Origin: Panonychus citri
Lineage: Eukaryota; Arthropoda; Arachnida; Trombidiformes; Tetranychidae
NCBI RefSeq assembly: GCF_014898815.1
Contig: NW_026515406.1
Span: 1,240,001 to 1,304,000 of the forward strand
Length of the DNA stretch: 64,000 bases
Direction of reading: 5' to 3'
This document shows, in pieces, positions 35,172 through 47,748 of this stretch. Below the pieces are notes generated by a model. The model saw only the letters and a list, made by a program, of their open reading frames with translations, did not search any database and was not told where the DNA came from. Each line of letters begins with the position of its first letter. Positions within the stretch are counted from its first letter, which is position 1. Made by a program: the position numbers and the translations under genes.

Positions 35172-38100
35172 TTAGTATGGTAGCTTAATTTGTTGTTGAG
35201 CATATTCGGTTCCAATGAGACCTCGACAGATTAGTGCGAATTCGTTGACAAGCTCTTTGATCTTTCGTTTACTTCGTTTCTCTCGAAGAACTGATTTAAC
35301 AAAAAGCTCTTTAGCTCCGGTCGACGCTTTGGCGGTTGGAAAATCTTGCTTATTTACATATACAGATAACCAACGGGAAAAATATTCTGGATACTTTGAA
35401 TTAAGAGCGACTAAGATATCGGTCATTAAGTCAACATTGATTCGAGGTGAACAATCGCCTCCGATAACGTTTAACACTTGACCAACCAGGGATTCACCTT
35501 CCGACAAGACTATTCGTTGTAATTGCTCTTGGTCCCGACTTTTGTGGATAAATTCTGTGATAAAACTTGTCACCGCTCGAACAGTGGGCTTCTCAGCAGC
35601 TATAAGCGCCGCCATAGCACATTGGAACATTGAAAGGGAATCAATATCCATCGATTTGTGAACAATGGGCACTTTTTTCATTATTAAAGCGGTCACCGAG
35701 TAAAAGAATTCAATTAAGGAACTATTTTGTCTCACATCAGCACAATTTGCAACCGTTAAATTACATATTTGACCATAAAAGGGTATCAGGTAGGGTTGCA
35801 GGTCACTATCCGTTCCAAAAAGAATCATTATTTGTTTAAGAATGTCAAGGAGAGAGGGTTGGAAGGAAATTGAGTAGACTGAGTTAATCATGGAGATAAT
35901 GTCCATAACAAGGGGCTTCACATGGTCAAGGAGATTGGCTAAGGATCGTTTAAAACACTCAGAGACTGCATCGATAACCGCTTCGTCGGCTGACCATTTA
36001 GTAACCACTCCATTAAGTAGAGGGAGAATCTAAAAAGAGATAAAGAGAGAGAGGGAGAAAAAATAAAAGTTCAAATCAATAAATCATTTTTATCAATTTT
36101 TTTTTATGCTTTCGTGATTTCTTGATTATCAAAATGATGAAGATGATGAAGATGAAAAGAAGATGAAGTTAATGATAAGAATAAAGTTAACAAACCTCTT
36201 TGAAAACCGGGAAACCAGGATGCATTTCTCTTTTCTCTTCTTTAAATCTGACTTTAATTTGTTCATTTGATTCGGGGTCGACCTGTTTGAAGTCAGGGTC
36301 AAGGGTTGCAAATAACATTGTCAACATGTTGACCTGAGCAACAACAATATTACGAACTGAGGGTAAATTGGTACAAGCGGAGATTTTGGGATCCAGAGAT
36401 TCTTGGAGACTATGGAGGATTGGAGGTAGAATAACATTTAAATAGTTCATCACATAATCATGAGGCATAACCGTTAAAACTTGACCAATGGTACACATGA
36501 GTCGGGATCGTTCCTTGTTTGCTAAGGGAGATTCTTGCCTTAAACTTTCCTCACAGGCAGTTAACAGTTGATGGGCATAGGGCACCATAAGGGGTTGACA
36601 TTCACGGGTAATATCTTTCAGGGCCATTGTTGAGGTAACAATGGCGATATGATCACTTTTTAGGCCCATGAGAAGAAGTGAAAGAACCCCGGGTAGAAAT
36701 TCGGGATGATTGTAGATCCATTCACAGTAAGATCCAAACATCTCCATGATGGTTGCAATGAGACGAGGTGATTTGAGCTGATTAAAAGGAATCAGATTTA
36801 GTGACTCGAATAGTTTTGTTATATAAACACTTTCCGTAATGTCCACGTTCTCAGCGATTGAACTAAAAGCAAACATAACCGCCTCCAGGTATTGCCAGGG
36901 TTTTTCGGAGCCGGTGGTCAAACTTTGATTCATGTGATTAAGAGAGAGGGTAAAATGGGACATGAGGGAGGATAACATGGAGACTCGAAGCATATTGTAA
37001 CAGTACATTAGACAATCGCCAATATCCTGTCGATAGCATCGGAAACTTTCCTTATCCTCACTAGTCCAATCATTTGAGTAAACAGAATCCGGAGGATATT
37101 GAACTTTGACCAGAAGTGTATCAATCAATGAATGATAAAGTGGATTGAATAGAGTTAGAAAGGTTGGAATTTTTTCCTGTTCACTTCCAATTATATCATC
37201 TTGAAAGGTGTACCAAAAGTTAAATGCTTGCTCACTACAGGTCTCATCTATTGGATAATAGCCTGCGGTGGCAGAACATTGTAAAATTATTCTTAATAAT
37301 TTGAGGATATTGTCTCGACATTGTTCACGTGCAATTATGGTGTCCAAAAGGAGACGGGAATGGGTCTCACCGATACTAATATAAAGGTTGTATAAGGTTC
37401 CTGAAAGGAACATGTTTTGATCTTTAATACTTGAATTGAGAAGATCTTCAAATCGTATTATCTTGTCAATCAGTTTGAGAACCGTATTAGGATATCGATG
37501 TATCTCGGGGTGGGAATAGATGTTGGTAATCGCCTCAACACAGCAAACTGACAGCTCTTCATTACTGATCTCATTGAGTATAAGGTTAATAATAGTATCA
37601 TGAAGATCACTTAAGATAAGGGAACCAAAATTTTGTGACCAATTGGCGAAACATTTAATCGCCATGTGTTTAACATCAGCACCTAAATTTGGTTGTTCCA
37701 TGATTGTTTTAATTACACTGAAAATATGATCAATTGATTGGATAAACAGTTGACGAATCATTGGTTTCTCGGTGTAGGACATATTGGTTGAGTTGAACTC
37801 CTCAGGTATTACAGTGAGTATCTCCACAAGGGTATTAATGACTTTAGGAACCGGGATGTGAGATAATTTGCCAGGATGCAAATTTTCAATGAGATCACAA
37901 ACCGCAGTGGGCCAACAATTGTCTACAGTTCGAATGACATAAGATGAAAGGGCAACGCACAATTTGGTTTGAACAATACGTAGATTACCATCCATCATGT
38001 ATTTGCAAAGGGTATCCAACAATTTGGTACGTAGAGCAATTTTAATTTCCTCATTGTTATCCAGTTCATGCCAACATTTGGCTATTTTATGGTGAATACA

Positions 38101-38322
38101 AGAGGCACCAAAATGTTGAACCTCAACAGGTTTACTGGGTAAAAGTAGTAACCAACAGAAATCCCATGATTCCTTTGAATTTTGGAACAGAGTCAACTGT
38201 TTATTGGCAAATACATTTCTCTCACCACAATAATAAAGCTCATAAATGAGCATTTCAATGTTTTCCACTGTTGGTTCAATAACCGGGCATTGTTGCTGCC
38301 CGGTGGGTTGTTGGTCATACAT
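35172..38322 (-). CDS. IPO13: Importin-13 (karyopherin beta family)
   Basis: Two exons, 38322-36196 and 36029-35172, give 994 residues against 963 in human. Importin-13 is a bidirectional nuclear transport receptor: it imports cargoes such as the Mago-Y14 pair and UBC9 and exports eIF1A. Family features are the N-terminal importin-beta region (TVENIEMLIYELYY, HFGASCIHHKI), successive HEAT-like helical repeats throughout, CVEAITNIYSHPE, GDCLMYCYNMLR and the distinctive C-terminus REKRSKRKIKELVNEFALICRG followed by GTEY. It resembles importin-13 more than transportin-3 in that last block. The single 166-base intron has donor GTTTGT. No defect seen. Confidence 0.93.
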
Positions 38323-39279
38323 CTAAGGGATAAAGATGACACAATGATACACTAGAAAATTGATCAACTCAATGGTTGCAAAAGTATAATGGTGGAGTGT
38401 GAATGGTGAAATAATTGGTTAGGGTAAGGAGATTATAAAGAAAGGGAGTATGAAAGATGGTGATGGTGATGATGCTGTTTATGTTGAAGTTGTAAAAGTT
38501 GAAGACGAAGCAAGAAAAATGAATACAGCAAAATGAATGGTGATGTTGATGGTGGTTTTGGTGGTGATGGAAAAGGAAATTATGTTACCCGGTATGAAGA
38601 AAATGAAGAGAGAAAAAAAAAGATTATTATTGAACAAGAAGATGAAGCAAAAGAAGAAAAAATATGAGAAGAGAAAAAAAAATAAAGATAGAAAGGAGAG
38701 AGAAGAGAAGAATGAGAAAGATAAAGGTAAACCTAATTGTGAACTTAAAGAATCATCAATTTACACAAAAATGATTGCAGAGAAAAATTAATCAACACAA
38801 TGAGACGGAAAAAATATTAGGTTCACTGCATTAGCAATTAAATTCATTCAACACTTTGAGTAATAATAAATAATCAATTAAATTTAGAGTAAAAAAAAAT
38901 TACAAATTTGATCACAAATGTTGAAACAACCAAAAGCTCCGATGCAAAGGGAGCATCCACAAATCTACTAGTGGAGATGGAAGGAGAGAGAGAGAATGAG
39001 AGAGCGAAGGGGATGGATGAAAGAGAAGATAAAAAGATGACGGGTGAGTTGTCAGAGCCTAATTTTGGGCCCGGGGACCAAAATGTACACCCTAAGGACT
39101 CTTGTGAGCCTCAAGCCTTGTTATTGAACAAGAGTAACGGCCTAGAGAGATAAAGGGAGTTTAAAGGGGAAAAGATGATAAAACCTCTCTCCTTCTTCAT
39201 CATTTTCCTCTCTCATTTTCATCATCATTTCTCGCTCTTTTCTCTCTCTCTTACTATATGACATCCTCATCCTCATCAT

Positions 39280-39301
39280 CTCTCTCTCTCTCTCTCTCTC
39301 T
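39280..39301. repeat. (TC)n microsatellite
   Basis: Uninterrupted TC dinucleotides, about eleven units. Confidence 0.8.
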
Positions 39302-39624
39302 TCTTCTTTCTCTTCAGTTTCTCCAACGGCTTTTACTAGTAACTTACACGGTCGATATTGATCCTTGCATAAGAAGATGAGAGAATCCAATGGTTTATAT
39401 CCTTATCTTTCCTCTCTGTGTGATGTTGTTGTTGATGATGATCGACTTTAAATGATTCGGTAAGAGATTAAGCTTTTAGAAAGTAACAACGATGAACACA
39501 TATAAATAATACTTTTTGAAGATAAATAATAATATAAATATTGAGCTTAATCTTGTCCAGAGATGAGAAGATGAGAAATCCAGTTTTTTTATTGTTATTT
39601 TCCTGTTTCCAATGTTGCAACAGT

Positions 39625-39648
39625 AGAGAGAGAGAGAGAGAGAGAGAA
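39625..39648. repeat. (AG)n microsatellite
   Basis: About twelve AG units. Confidence 0.85.
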
Positions 39649-40680
39649 TAGAGAAGAGCCAAAAAAAGAGAAAAAAACTGTTGGAAGAAAAGTGAAAAAA
39701 AAATTATTATCATTATTTATATAAATGAAATGATGGAGAAGAGAATAAAATAAAAACATTGAATATTTAACACACTAACAAACAAGAATACAATGTAATG
39801 AATTATAATAACAATCAAGAATGTTGTGTGTTGGTCTTAAATTTTGTCATCTTATTGTTATTGCGATTAACCATCATAATCAACATCATCATCTTCTTAA
39901 TGATTACCTTTAACAGTTTATTGTAAATACAATAATCGGTCAATGTTAAGTATTTTTGATCGTTCACAATCAAAACGAAACACGGGTCAAGAAAAATAAG
40001 TGAAGACAAATATTCACCATTGTTGAGAAAAGAAAACACAATCAAAAAAAAGAAAAAGAAAAAGGTAAAAAGGTAACATGACAAATGGAAACGAAACAAA
40101 ACAAACAACTTACCCAGCGATAAAAATACTAAAAGAATTGGGGTAATCCTTTAATATATTCTTCTCTTTATAACGAATTAAGAATAATTGATTACAAATA
40201 GTTACAATTAAAGAGAATAAACAATTTAATTGTTAACCAAACGAACACCAAAACAATTGGAGAATCAAATTGTTCGGACTCATTAGAATATCTAATTGAT
40301 CCGGATATGGATCTTAACATGTGATCGAATCTTGAAAGAGATTAAAATTTAATCTCTTTAATCTGTTTTCTTTTTTTAATTTGTTATTCTCTTCTATTTG
40401 GAAACTATTAACTGTACGTATCATTTTGATTGTTGTAATTATTTTCTAATCAAGTTGATCACAATCTAACCTGAATGAGAATCTTTTTCTTTACCTTCAA
40501 ATCTTTAGTTTGAGGTTCAACAAGTCAAACGTTATGATTATGTTTTCTGAGTTTTTTTAATTTTTTCTTCTATTTCTGTGTTGATGATTTTTTTTACTTC
40601 TTTCATCTTCTTTTCTTTACTCTTTCAGTAATAATATATAAAAATCATCAGGATTAAACCATAACTTGTTGTTGGATCAG

Positions 40681-40704
40681 GTTTGTTTGTTTGTTTGTTT
40701 GTTT
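40681..40704. repeat. (GTTT)n microsatellite
   Basis: About six GTTT units. Confidence 0.85.
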
Positions 40705-41333
40705 TCTACTCTAAGACAACCTTTCATCATTCTCATTCTCATTCTTATCGTCATCTTTTTTTTTCTCTCTCTCTCTCTCTCCCTTTTCTTTTTTTTTCGC
40801 CAGCATCTTCCACCTTTTCTTGAGATGCTTCATCATCATCATCATCATCTTATTCTTGACTCTCTCTTCTCTTTTTACCACCCATGACTCCCAACGATGA
40901 TTATTCGTGGTTCCCCAAATGACCAGTGATAATGGGCCTTCTCAAAAACGATTGGGCGGTGAATGTATAGTTGTATTTATTTTCTTCTTCTTTGGTAACT
41001 TGCTAAAGGCCAATAAATGGGTGCAACATTTTACCTCACACACAATCCATAGACGATGATGATGAATCTCTGTGTAAGATCTGGTTTAGAGTTGGATGAG
41101 TTTCTCTCTTTTTCTTCTCTTCTCCATCATCATCATCATCATCATGTTGCTGCGTTGGAACCAAAAGAGAAAAGTTGAAAGAAGTTGAATTGGTTAACTG
41201 AAGCTCTGCTCTGTTGATGTTGATTCTGTGCTTCTGCAGTTGATCATCATCGACTAATGATCCCGTAATTACCTTGATTAGACCTAATGATAGGTAAGGA
41301 GGAGCCATGTTAACATTGATGGAGGATAATGGT

Positions 41334-41336
<3 letters not shown>

Positions 41337-41368
<32 letters not shown>
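41337..41368. repeat. (AG)n microsatellite, longest in window
   Basis: Sixteen perfect AG units, a possible GAGA-factor platform about 1 kb upstream of BAP60 copy A. Confidence 0.85.
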
Positions 41369-41369
<1 letters not shown>

Positions 41370-42157
41370 TTAGCTGCAAAGAAAAAAATGGTTAATGGTT
41401 GATGATGTTCGGAGTCTGTTGATTGTAAGTATAAAATAGATTCTCTTTTTTTCTGTATGAATTTTTTTTGTTTCTCTTATTTTTATTTTATCTTTTCGCT
41501 TCTTTGATTATCATCAGCATCATTATCATCACATGCAATATCTGTATTATTATTAATTTTTCCTATTTAGTTAATAATGATATGTATGTTTTGAATTATA
41601 TTCCAAGAGTTTACATTTCTCATCAGCCCCTTAATAGTATTTTTCTAATAATAATTTATTCTCTTTGTTTCTCTTTTCTTTCTCTCTCTCTCCCTTTCCA
41701 GTTAATTTGATTGTTGGCTCTTGATTGTAGTCGGAAAATTGCAATGACCCTTTTCTTATATCAATTTGATACAAAGTATCATTTATAATAATATGGTTCT
41801 AAAGCTCATCAATCGAATGTAACGGAAATGCTGATCAAAATTTCTGCAAATATCAGCCCATAGTCAAATTTAACTACAGTCTCTACTCTTCAACAAAAAA
41901 AGATCATTAATTTCACTCAAAAAACAATCAAATTATCAAATGAGTTGATGAAATAATTGTATGTTATCACTAAATTAATTTATATTACATTCTCAAGTCA
42001 AGATAAACTCTATTGAAGGCAACATTTTAATTCATCCTGCGATAATATAAAAACGATTTTAATGAATGTAATTCAATAAAATGACTGAACCAACAAATTG
42101 ATTTTCGAAAAGAAAATGATTAATTTATGATCGAGAATTTTTCATATGATTACATTT

Positions 42158-42165
42158 ACCGCGTA
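42158..42165 (+). promoter_or_regulatory. ACCGCGTA element near BAP60 copy A
   Basis: CpG-rich octamer about 225-230 bases upstream of the BAP60 copy A ATG. The same octamer occurs at 53145-53152, about 230 bases upstream of copy B, but in the opposite gene-relative orientation. No factor assigned. Confidence 0.25.
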
Positions 42166-42197
42166 TTTGGAGTAACCATGACAACGCTGATTTTTCG

Positions 42198-42203
42198 CAC
42201 GTG
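42198..42203. promoter_or_regulatory. E-box CACGTG upstream of BAP60 copy A
   Basis: Palindromic CACGTG (Max/USF class) 186 bases before the copy A ATG, followed by AGACATCTCT, which resembles the 3' half of the YY1-like element seen at other genes. Copy B lacks this. Confidence 0.3.
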
Positions 42204-42388
42204 TAGACATCTCTTGGGTTGAAGAAGAAGCTCAGATACAAAGGTTTGATTTTGTTTGTTTCCAAGTTAATTACTTAATAACCAATGTATTTAATTTACT
42301 GTCAAAAGAGTGTTTGTCATTATTCTTTCGAGTGTTAACTTTATTTTCATGTGAATCTGTTTAAAGTAATCGAATTTGTTAATTGGAA

Positions 42389-44483
42389 ATGCATCGACCT
42401 GACAATATGCGAATGCCTCCTCCCCATGGTCCTCCTTTTCCTCCACCAGTTTCTCCTCAGCGACAACCAGTAACATCATTTCGACAAGGATTACCACCTT
42501 CACAACCACCACCTGATCATGTTATGATGCCTCCTCCACCCCATGGTGGACCACCTCATCCACCACCAGGTCATCCTAGAATGGCACCGCCACAACAGCA
42601 GCAACAGCAACAGCCACTACCTCATGGATCACAACAAAGACCTATGATGCCTCCTGGTAACCATCAATCCGGTGGTATCATGTCACTCGGTGGACCACCA
42701 CAGGGAGTAAATGTTGGACCAGGAGTAGGAATAGGAGTGGGAAATATTCCAAATAATGTTGGAGGTCTTGTTAATGTTAGTTCCAATATCGGTATGAGTA
42801 GTGTTGCAAGTGGTGGAATTGTAAGTGTAAGTAATACCGGAGGAAATGTAGGAATAGTGGGAGTTGGAGGAATGCCACAAGGAGGACCAATTGGTGTCGG
42901 TGGAGTCGGTGGTGTGGGTGGAATGAAACGTCCATTAATCTCTACCATGATGACTTCATCTCCAGTTCCATCTGCAACAATATCATCGTCAATATCAACA
43001 TCATCATCATCACCTTCTCCATCATTAGTTGGTGGTGGAGTTGTAGGGGTTCCACCAGGAATTGTTTCTAGTGGAATAGTTGGTGGAGTAGGAGTAGGAG
43101 GAGGAGGAGGAGGAATTGTTGGAGTTATGGGACCAGGACCAGGACCTGGACCTGGACTTGGACCTGGACAAATAGCAGGACAATTAACAACGACATCAGC
43201 ATCAACATCCACAACAACACCATCAATGAAAAAGAAAAAGAAACTTGGTGATGTTAATTTACAATCTAAAGTACGAGATTTAGTTCCAGAATCACAAGCT
43301 TACATGGATTTAATTTGTTTCGAGAAGAAGCTTGATTTTCATCTAAAGAGAAAAAGATTGGAGATAATTGAGTCTTCGAAAAAACCAATGAAACTAAAAC
43401 GTAAATTACGAATTTTCATCTCAAATACTTTTTTCCCCGGTAAACATGAAGTAGATGGAAATGGGGAAGAGTTACATGTTCCTTCATGGGAGTTGAGAGT
43501 TGAAGGTCGATTGTTGGATGATCAAAATACTCCTAAAATAGATCAGAGTAAAATCAAGAGGAAATTTTCCTCGTTCTTCAAATCTTTGGTGATCGAATTG
43601 GACAAAGATCTTTATGGTCCAGATAATCATCTTGTTGAATGGCATCGAACACCAAACACAACGGAAACCGATGGTTTCCAAGTTAAGAGACCAGGCAACA
43701 AGAATGTTCGATGTACCATTTTACTTCTTCTCGATTATCAACCGTTACAATTTCGATTGGATCCTCGATTAGCCCGTTTACTGGGTATTCACACACAAAC
43801 ACGACCAGTTATCATAAATGCTCTTTGGCAGTACATTAAAACGCATAAATTACAAGATGCTCATGAAAGAGAGTTTATCAATTGTGACAAATATTTAGAG
43901 CAAATATTTCAATGTGCAAGAATGAAATTTGCCGAAATCCCTTCCCGATTACATACACTTCTTCATCCTCCCGATCCAATTGTTATCAATCATTTGATTA
44001 GTGTTGAAGGACCAGAGACCAAGAAAACTTCTTGCTACGATATTGATGTGGAAGTTGATGATCCGTTGAAAGTTCAAATGAATAATTTTATTGTTTCCAC
44101 ACACAATCAACAAGACATACAAAATTTGGACAACAAGATTCATGAAACGGTGGAAACAATTAACCAATTGAAAACAAATAGAGAATTTTTCTTGTCATTT
44201 GCTAAAGATCCACAACAATTTATACATAAATGGTTACTTTCTCAAATGCGTGATCTCAAGGTATGTTTACTATAATCACAATCAATCCACCAACAACTAA
44301 TAATTACAATTATCTTTCTAATCATAGACAATGACTGATCAAGCTGGTAATCCAGAAGAGGAGAGACGATCAGACTTTTTCTTCCAACCCTGGACACAAG
44401 AAGCTGTTTGTCGTTACTTTTATGGTAAAGTTCAATTAAGAAGAGCTGAACTTGAACAAGCATTAGGAATAAGAAATGCTTAA
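42389..44483 (+). CDS. SMARCD: BAP60/SMARCD chromatin-remodelling subunit, copy A
   Basis: Exons 42389-44260 and 44328-44483 give 675 residues. The protein is a core subunit of SWI/SNF (BAP/PBAP) complexes, linking transcription factors to the remodelling ATPase. The N-terminal half is Pro/His/Gln-rich then Gly/Val-rich low complexity, longer than in human SMARCD1 (515 residues). The conserved part begins near KKLGDVNLQSKVRDLVPESQ, followed by the SWIB/MDM2 domain at about residues 449-525 (QPLQFRLDPRLARLLGIHTQ, then INALWQYIKTHKLQD) and the C-terminal coiled region ending RRAELEQALGIRNA. The ATG at 42389 (MHRPDN) is the first in frame. Copy B on the other strand is almost identical from codon 4 to the stop; it differs in the glutamine tract and in one Val-Gly pair. 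Confidence 0.95.
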
Positions 44484-44499
44484 CATCATTTACTAATTA
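42400..44499 (+). repeat. Inverted duplicated segment, arm A
   Basis: Nearly identical to the reverse complement of 50779-52907, including most synonymous sites. The match starts abruptly at TGACAATATGCG just after the start codon and stops within about 20 bases of the stop codon. The intron is retained in both arms (67 and 69 bases) but differs at several positions. Confidence 0.9.
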
Positions 44500-44996
44500 T
44501 TAAAAGACTTTCATAATTTATAATCATTTTCTCATATAATAATTAATGTTTACATACAACAATTTTTAACAAAATAAATCTTTTACTCGATTGAAAATCT
44601 ATCGATCAAATTTACTGAGTCAAAGAAAAATTGTCCACCAAACAAAAAGTAAAACGAAAAATCCCTCTAATTTAAAATATCCACATTATCTTAATTGTAA
44701 CAATTAAAACTAACAGCTGACAGAAAGCGGGATGTTAATAGAAATTCAAAAATCTCCACAAACTTAATGAAAAAATTTCTCTCCACCAGATGTCACCTGA
44801 TGTTCGGTTTGTTTTCTATTTGAAAATTGACTCATTTCAATTTTCATGTTTCCATTGTAATTGTGATTTACTCCCATCTGGTTGATTGTTTCCCCTTTTG
44901 ATTGTGATTCTCTTTGACAACAATTAGTTAAAAGTTCAATGAAGAAATTACTACGATAATTGAATCTCTTATGATACCAGTTGATACAGTTGGACA
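44484..44996. other. Short intergenic between BAP60 copy A and ZDHHC17
   Basis: 513 bases holding the 3' flank of BAP60 copy A (AATAAA-like ACAAAATAAATC near 44570) and the 5' region of ZDHHC17. No gene seen. Confidence 0.6.
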
Positions 44997-47203
44997 ATGG
45001 ATGGTACAGATTCATCACCATCGTTGTTAATTTTTGAGGCAACACGTTATGGTGGTTATGATAAAGTTAAAGAGATAATTGAATCAGGATTTGACGTTAA
45101 TCAACGAGATACTGAAAATGTTACCCTTCTTCATTGGGCAGCAATTAATAATAGGTCGGAGATTGTTAAATATTTAATATTGAAAGGGGCAGTGGTCGAT
45201 GCTGTTGGAGGTGAAACCAAGTCAACTCCTCTTCATTGGGCCACCAGTGTAGGACATTTGAAAATGGTTGTGTTGCTCATGAAACATGGAGCTGATCCAA
45301 CAATCATGGACTCAGAGGGTTTTAATTGTTTACATCTTGCCGCTCAATTCGGTAAAACTGGCATAGTTGCTTATCTTCTTGCTAAAGGAGTTGATATTAA
45401 TGTGCCAGACGCATATTTCGGTCGAACCGCGTTAATGTGGGCTGCATTTCGAACCACAACGTAAGCTAACAATCAATTTTAATTTCTTTGCACTATTGAC
45501 AAATTATCGTAATTAATCTGTTTTCTGCATCTTTACAGTCAAGATCCTACTAGATTACTAATAAATCTTGGGGCTAGTCTCAATATATGTGATATTAAAG
45601 AGAACAATACTGCTCTTCATCTTGCAATCTATTCGAGAAATAGTAATGCAGTTTCCAATCTAATTAACGCTGGAGCCAATGTTTTCATTCAAAATGTTCA
45701 TGGTGATACACCTCAAGAAATGGCAAGACGATTAAATGTCACTTGGTTAGCGAAAAGGATTGAAGAGGCTGCAGATGAAAAGAAACTTCCTTCCAAATCT
45801 TGGTATATAAGATTGTACAAAGAAAAGGTTAATCGTAGTTTCAATTTCAACATTGATCAATTTTCGTATCATTTACTAATTATTGTCATTTCTATCTTCC
45901 TCTCACAGAAATACAAAAACTATGCACTCAGTAGTGTACCTTTTTTAATCTATTTCGCTTTGGGAACCATTTTAAATTCAGAGTTGATATATTTTTGGAA
46001 ATCACTAATCTTTTTCAGTATGATCCTTATTACCTGCAAATTAAGTCATCACGATGATGTTTGTCACTATTGGCCCATCTCAATTTACCTTGCGACAAAA
46101 TTCTGGTTATATATGACAATTATTTTTACTCTAATGTTTTGTAAGTTTTTTATTTCTCACCAAAACAATCAACTAATCTCACATTGGTGATCTGATATTG
46201 GAATTATTATTTTTTCCATTCTCTTTCACTCTCTCTTTTTCTCTCTCTATCAATAGATATGCCTCCCTGGTTACTGATATTATGTGTTGGCTTTTCTACC
46301 TTATTAGTCTATAGTTTTTATAAAACATGGAAAAGTGATCCTGGAATAATATCAAGTAATCGCGAGGAAAAATTTAAAACCATCATCGAATTGGCTGAAA
46401 GGAGTGACTTTGACTCTGCTTGGTATTGTTATACCTGTTTAGTTAAACGGCCTTTGAGATCTAAACATTGTACCTTTTGTAATGTTTGCGTCGCAAGATT
46501 TGATCATCATTGCCCTTGGGTCAAGAACTGTGTCGGTGCCGATAATCATAAATACTTTGTTTGGTATTTAATCTCCGTAGTGATTATGTGTGCTATTTTC
46601 ATCTACTCATCAATCCTTTGTGAGTTTTTTTACACTCAAATATATTTCCAACCATTCTAATTGTTTGCTATTAAATTTCTTTCTCTTTCCTAGTTTGGGA
46701 TTCCAACATTGATCAAGAGATCACCGGTTTATCTTATGCTGGTGAAATATTAAGAGCCAGTGGTTGGGTTATTCTTGGATTTTCCTTATCATTACTTCAT
46801 TTCATTTGGGTTTCTAGTCTTCTATTTTGTCAATTATATCAAGTTAGTTAATTGCTCGCTAATTTTCTATTCAATCATCTAAATCAATCGTTTTACTTCA
46901 ATTTATTTAGGTTTGTATTTTAGGTATGACTACAAACGAACGGATGAAATGCCATCGATATCATTATTTCATCAAAAGCCCTCAAGGAGATCCAATCAGT
47001 CCTTTCCAGTAAGTTAATTATCCAATTTAAAATTTAATTACATTCTAACAATTTTTTCTTTCTTTTTCCTTTTCAGCTATGGTATTACTCGTAACTTATT
47101 TGAATTCTGTGATTGGCATTGTATTACATCATTACGTACACCAAAGTTTGATTGGAAAAGCATATATACTCTTGATGATTTAAAAGAAATTAAATTGGTC
47201 TAA
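44997..47203 (+). CDS. ZDHHC17: Ankyrin-repeat palmitoyltransferase ZDHHC17 (HIP14)
   Basis: Seven exons, 44997-45460, 45539-45827, 45909-46140, 46257-46619, 46694-46842, 46911-47008 and 47077-47203, give 573 residues. HIP14 is a Golgi and vesicle membrane S-acyltransferase that palmitoylates synaptic proteins such as SNAP25 and CSP. The N-terminus has ankyrin repeats (TLLHWAAINNRSEIVKYL, TPLHWATSVGHLKMVVLL, NCLHLAAQFGKTGIVAYL, TALHLAIYSRN) to about residue 240. Membrane helices follow, then the zinc-binding DHHC domain (CYTCLVKRPLRSKHCTFC), with catalytic Cys414 in FDHHCPWVKNCVG, two more helices, and TTNERMKCHRY near the C-terminus (TTxE-type motif). Shorter than human (632) mainly through compact loops. 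All splice phases agree. Confidence 0.95.
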
Positions 47204-47748
47204 ATTTTATTTTAATTTCAATAATCGTATTAACTTAAATTTAAACATTTCTTTTGAGATTCTCATTCCAAAAATTTACAACCAGAATGTTTCTTTTCCT
47301 CAATTCCTCTTGTAAATAAGCTAATTGAATTTACTCTAATATTTATAGTAACATTAAATTCAATTATGAAATTTTGTAATCACAAGATTCTCATGGAATC
47401 AATTAACTAATCGATTTCCAATCAATTCTCATTTACCATGATAATTTTACAACATTTTGTTTTTGCTTCCATTCACAATTATCTTACTAATCATCGAAAA
47501 TGCAAATTGTCTTAATCAAAGATCAGTCAAATTGCTGAATTGTTTTAATTGAAAACGAAAATTTCTCATAAAAACTTTTGTCTCCCAAAAGTGACATGAA
47601 AATAAATCTTACAATTGATTCTAAATTGTTATTGTAGATTAATTTAACTTTATTACACAACAATTGAAACAAATAATTTAATTTCTCTGTTAATTGATGA
47701 AAAAATGGAATAGAAAAAAAAATTATAATCTTTTGTTACAATTTCTCT
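47204..47748. other. Intergenic between convergent ZDHHC17 and RBM19
   Basis: 545 bases of AT-rich 3' flanking DNA for two tail-to-tail genes. No gene seen. Confidence 0.65.

Larger units (their letters stand above)
38323..42388. other. 4 kb intergenic region upstream of importin-13 and BAP60 copy A
   Basis: Divergent region with no confidently coding sequence. It is rich in GA/CT, GTTT and CAT microsatellites. A less AT-rich island at about 38930-39150, with GGGCCCGGGG, a donor-like GGGTGAGTTG and a short open frame (38908-39153), stands out from its surroundings. On the minus strand an ATG at 41308 followed by 12 codons (MAPPYLSLGLIK) and a donor-like GTAATTAC could be a first exon, but no partner exon was found. 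Promoter-type sites for BAP60 copy A lie at 42158-42203. Confidence 0.45.

Noticed and set aside
41036..41308. 90-codon minus-strand frame beginning MAPPYLSLGLIK
   Set aside because: A short first exon with donor GTAATTAC at 41273 is possible, but the rest is Asp/Ser simple sequence from CAT/CTT repeats and no second exon could be found, so it is only mentioned in the intergenic entry.
42664..43212. 182-codon antisense open frame, Pro/Thr-rich, opposite BAP60 copy A (and its twin at 52068-52610)
   Set aside because: It is the complement of the Gly/Val repeat; GGNGTN-type codons are open on both strands. Its presence in both copies only reflects the duplication.
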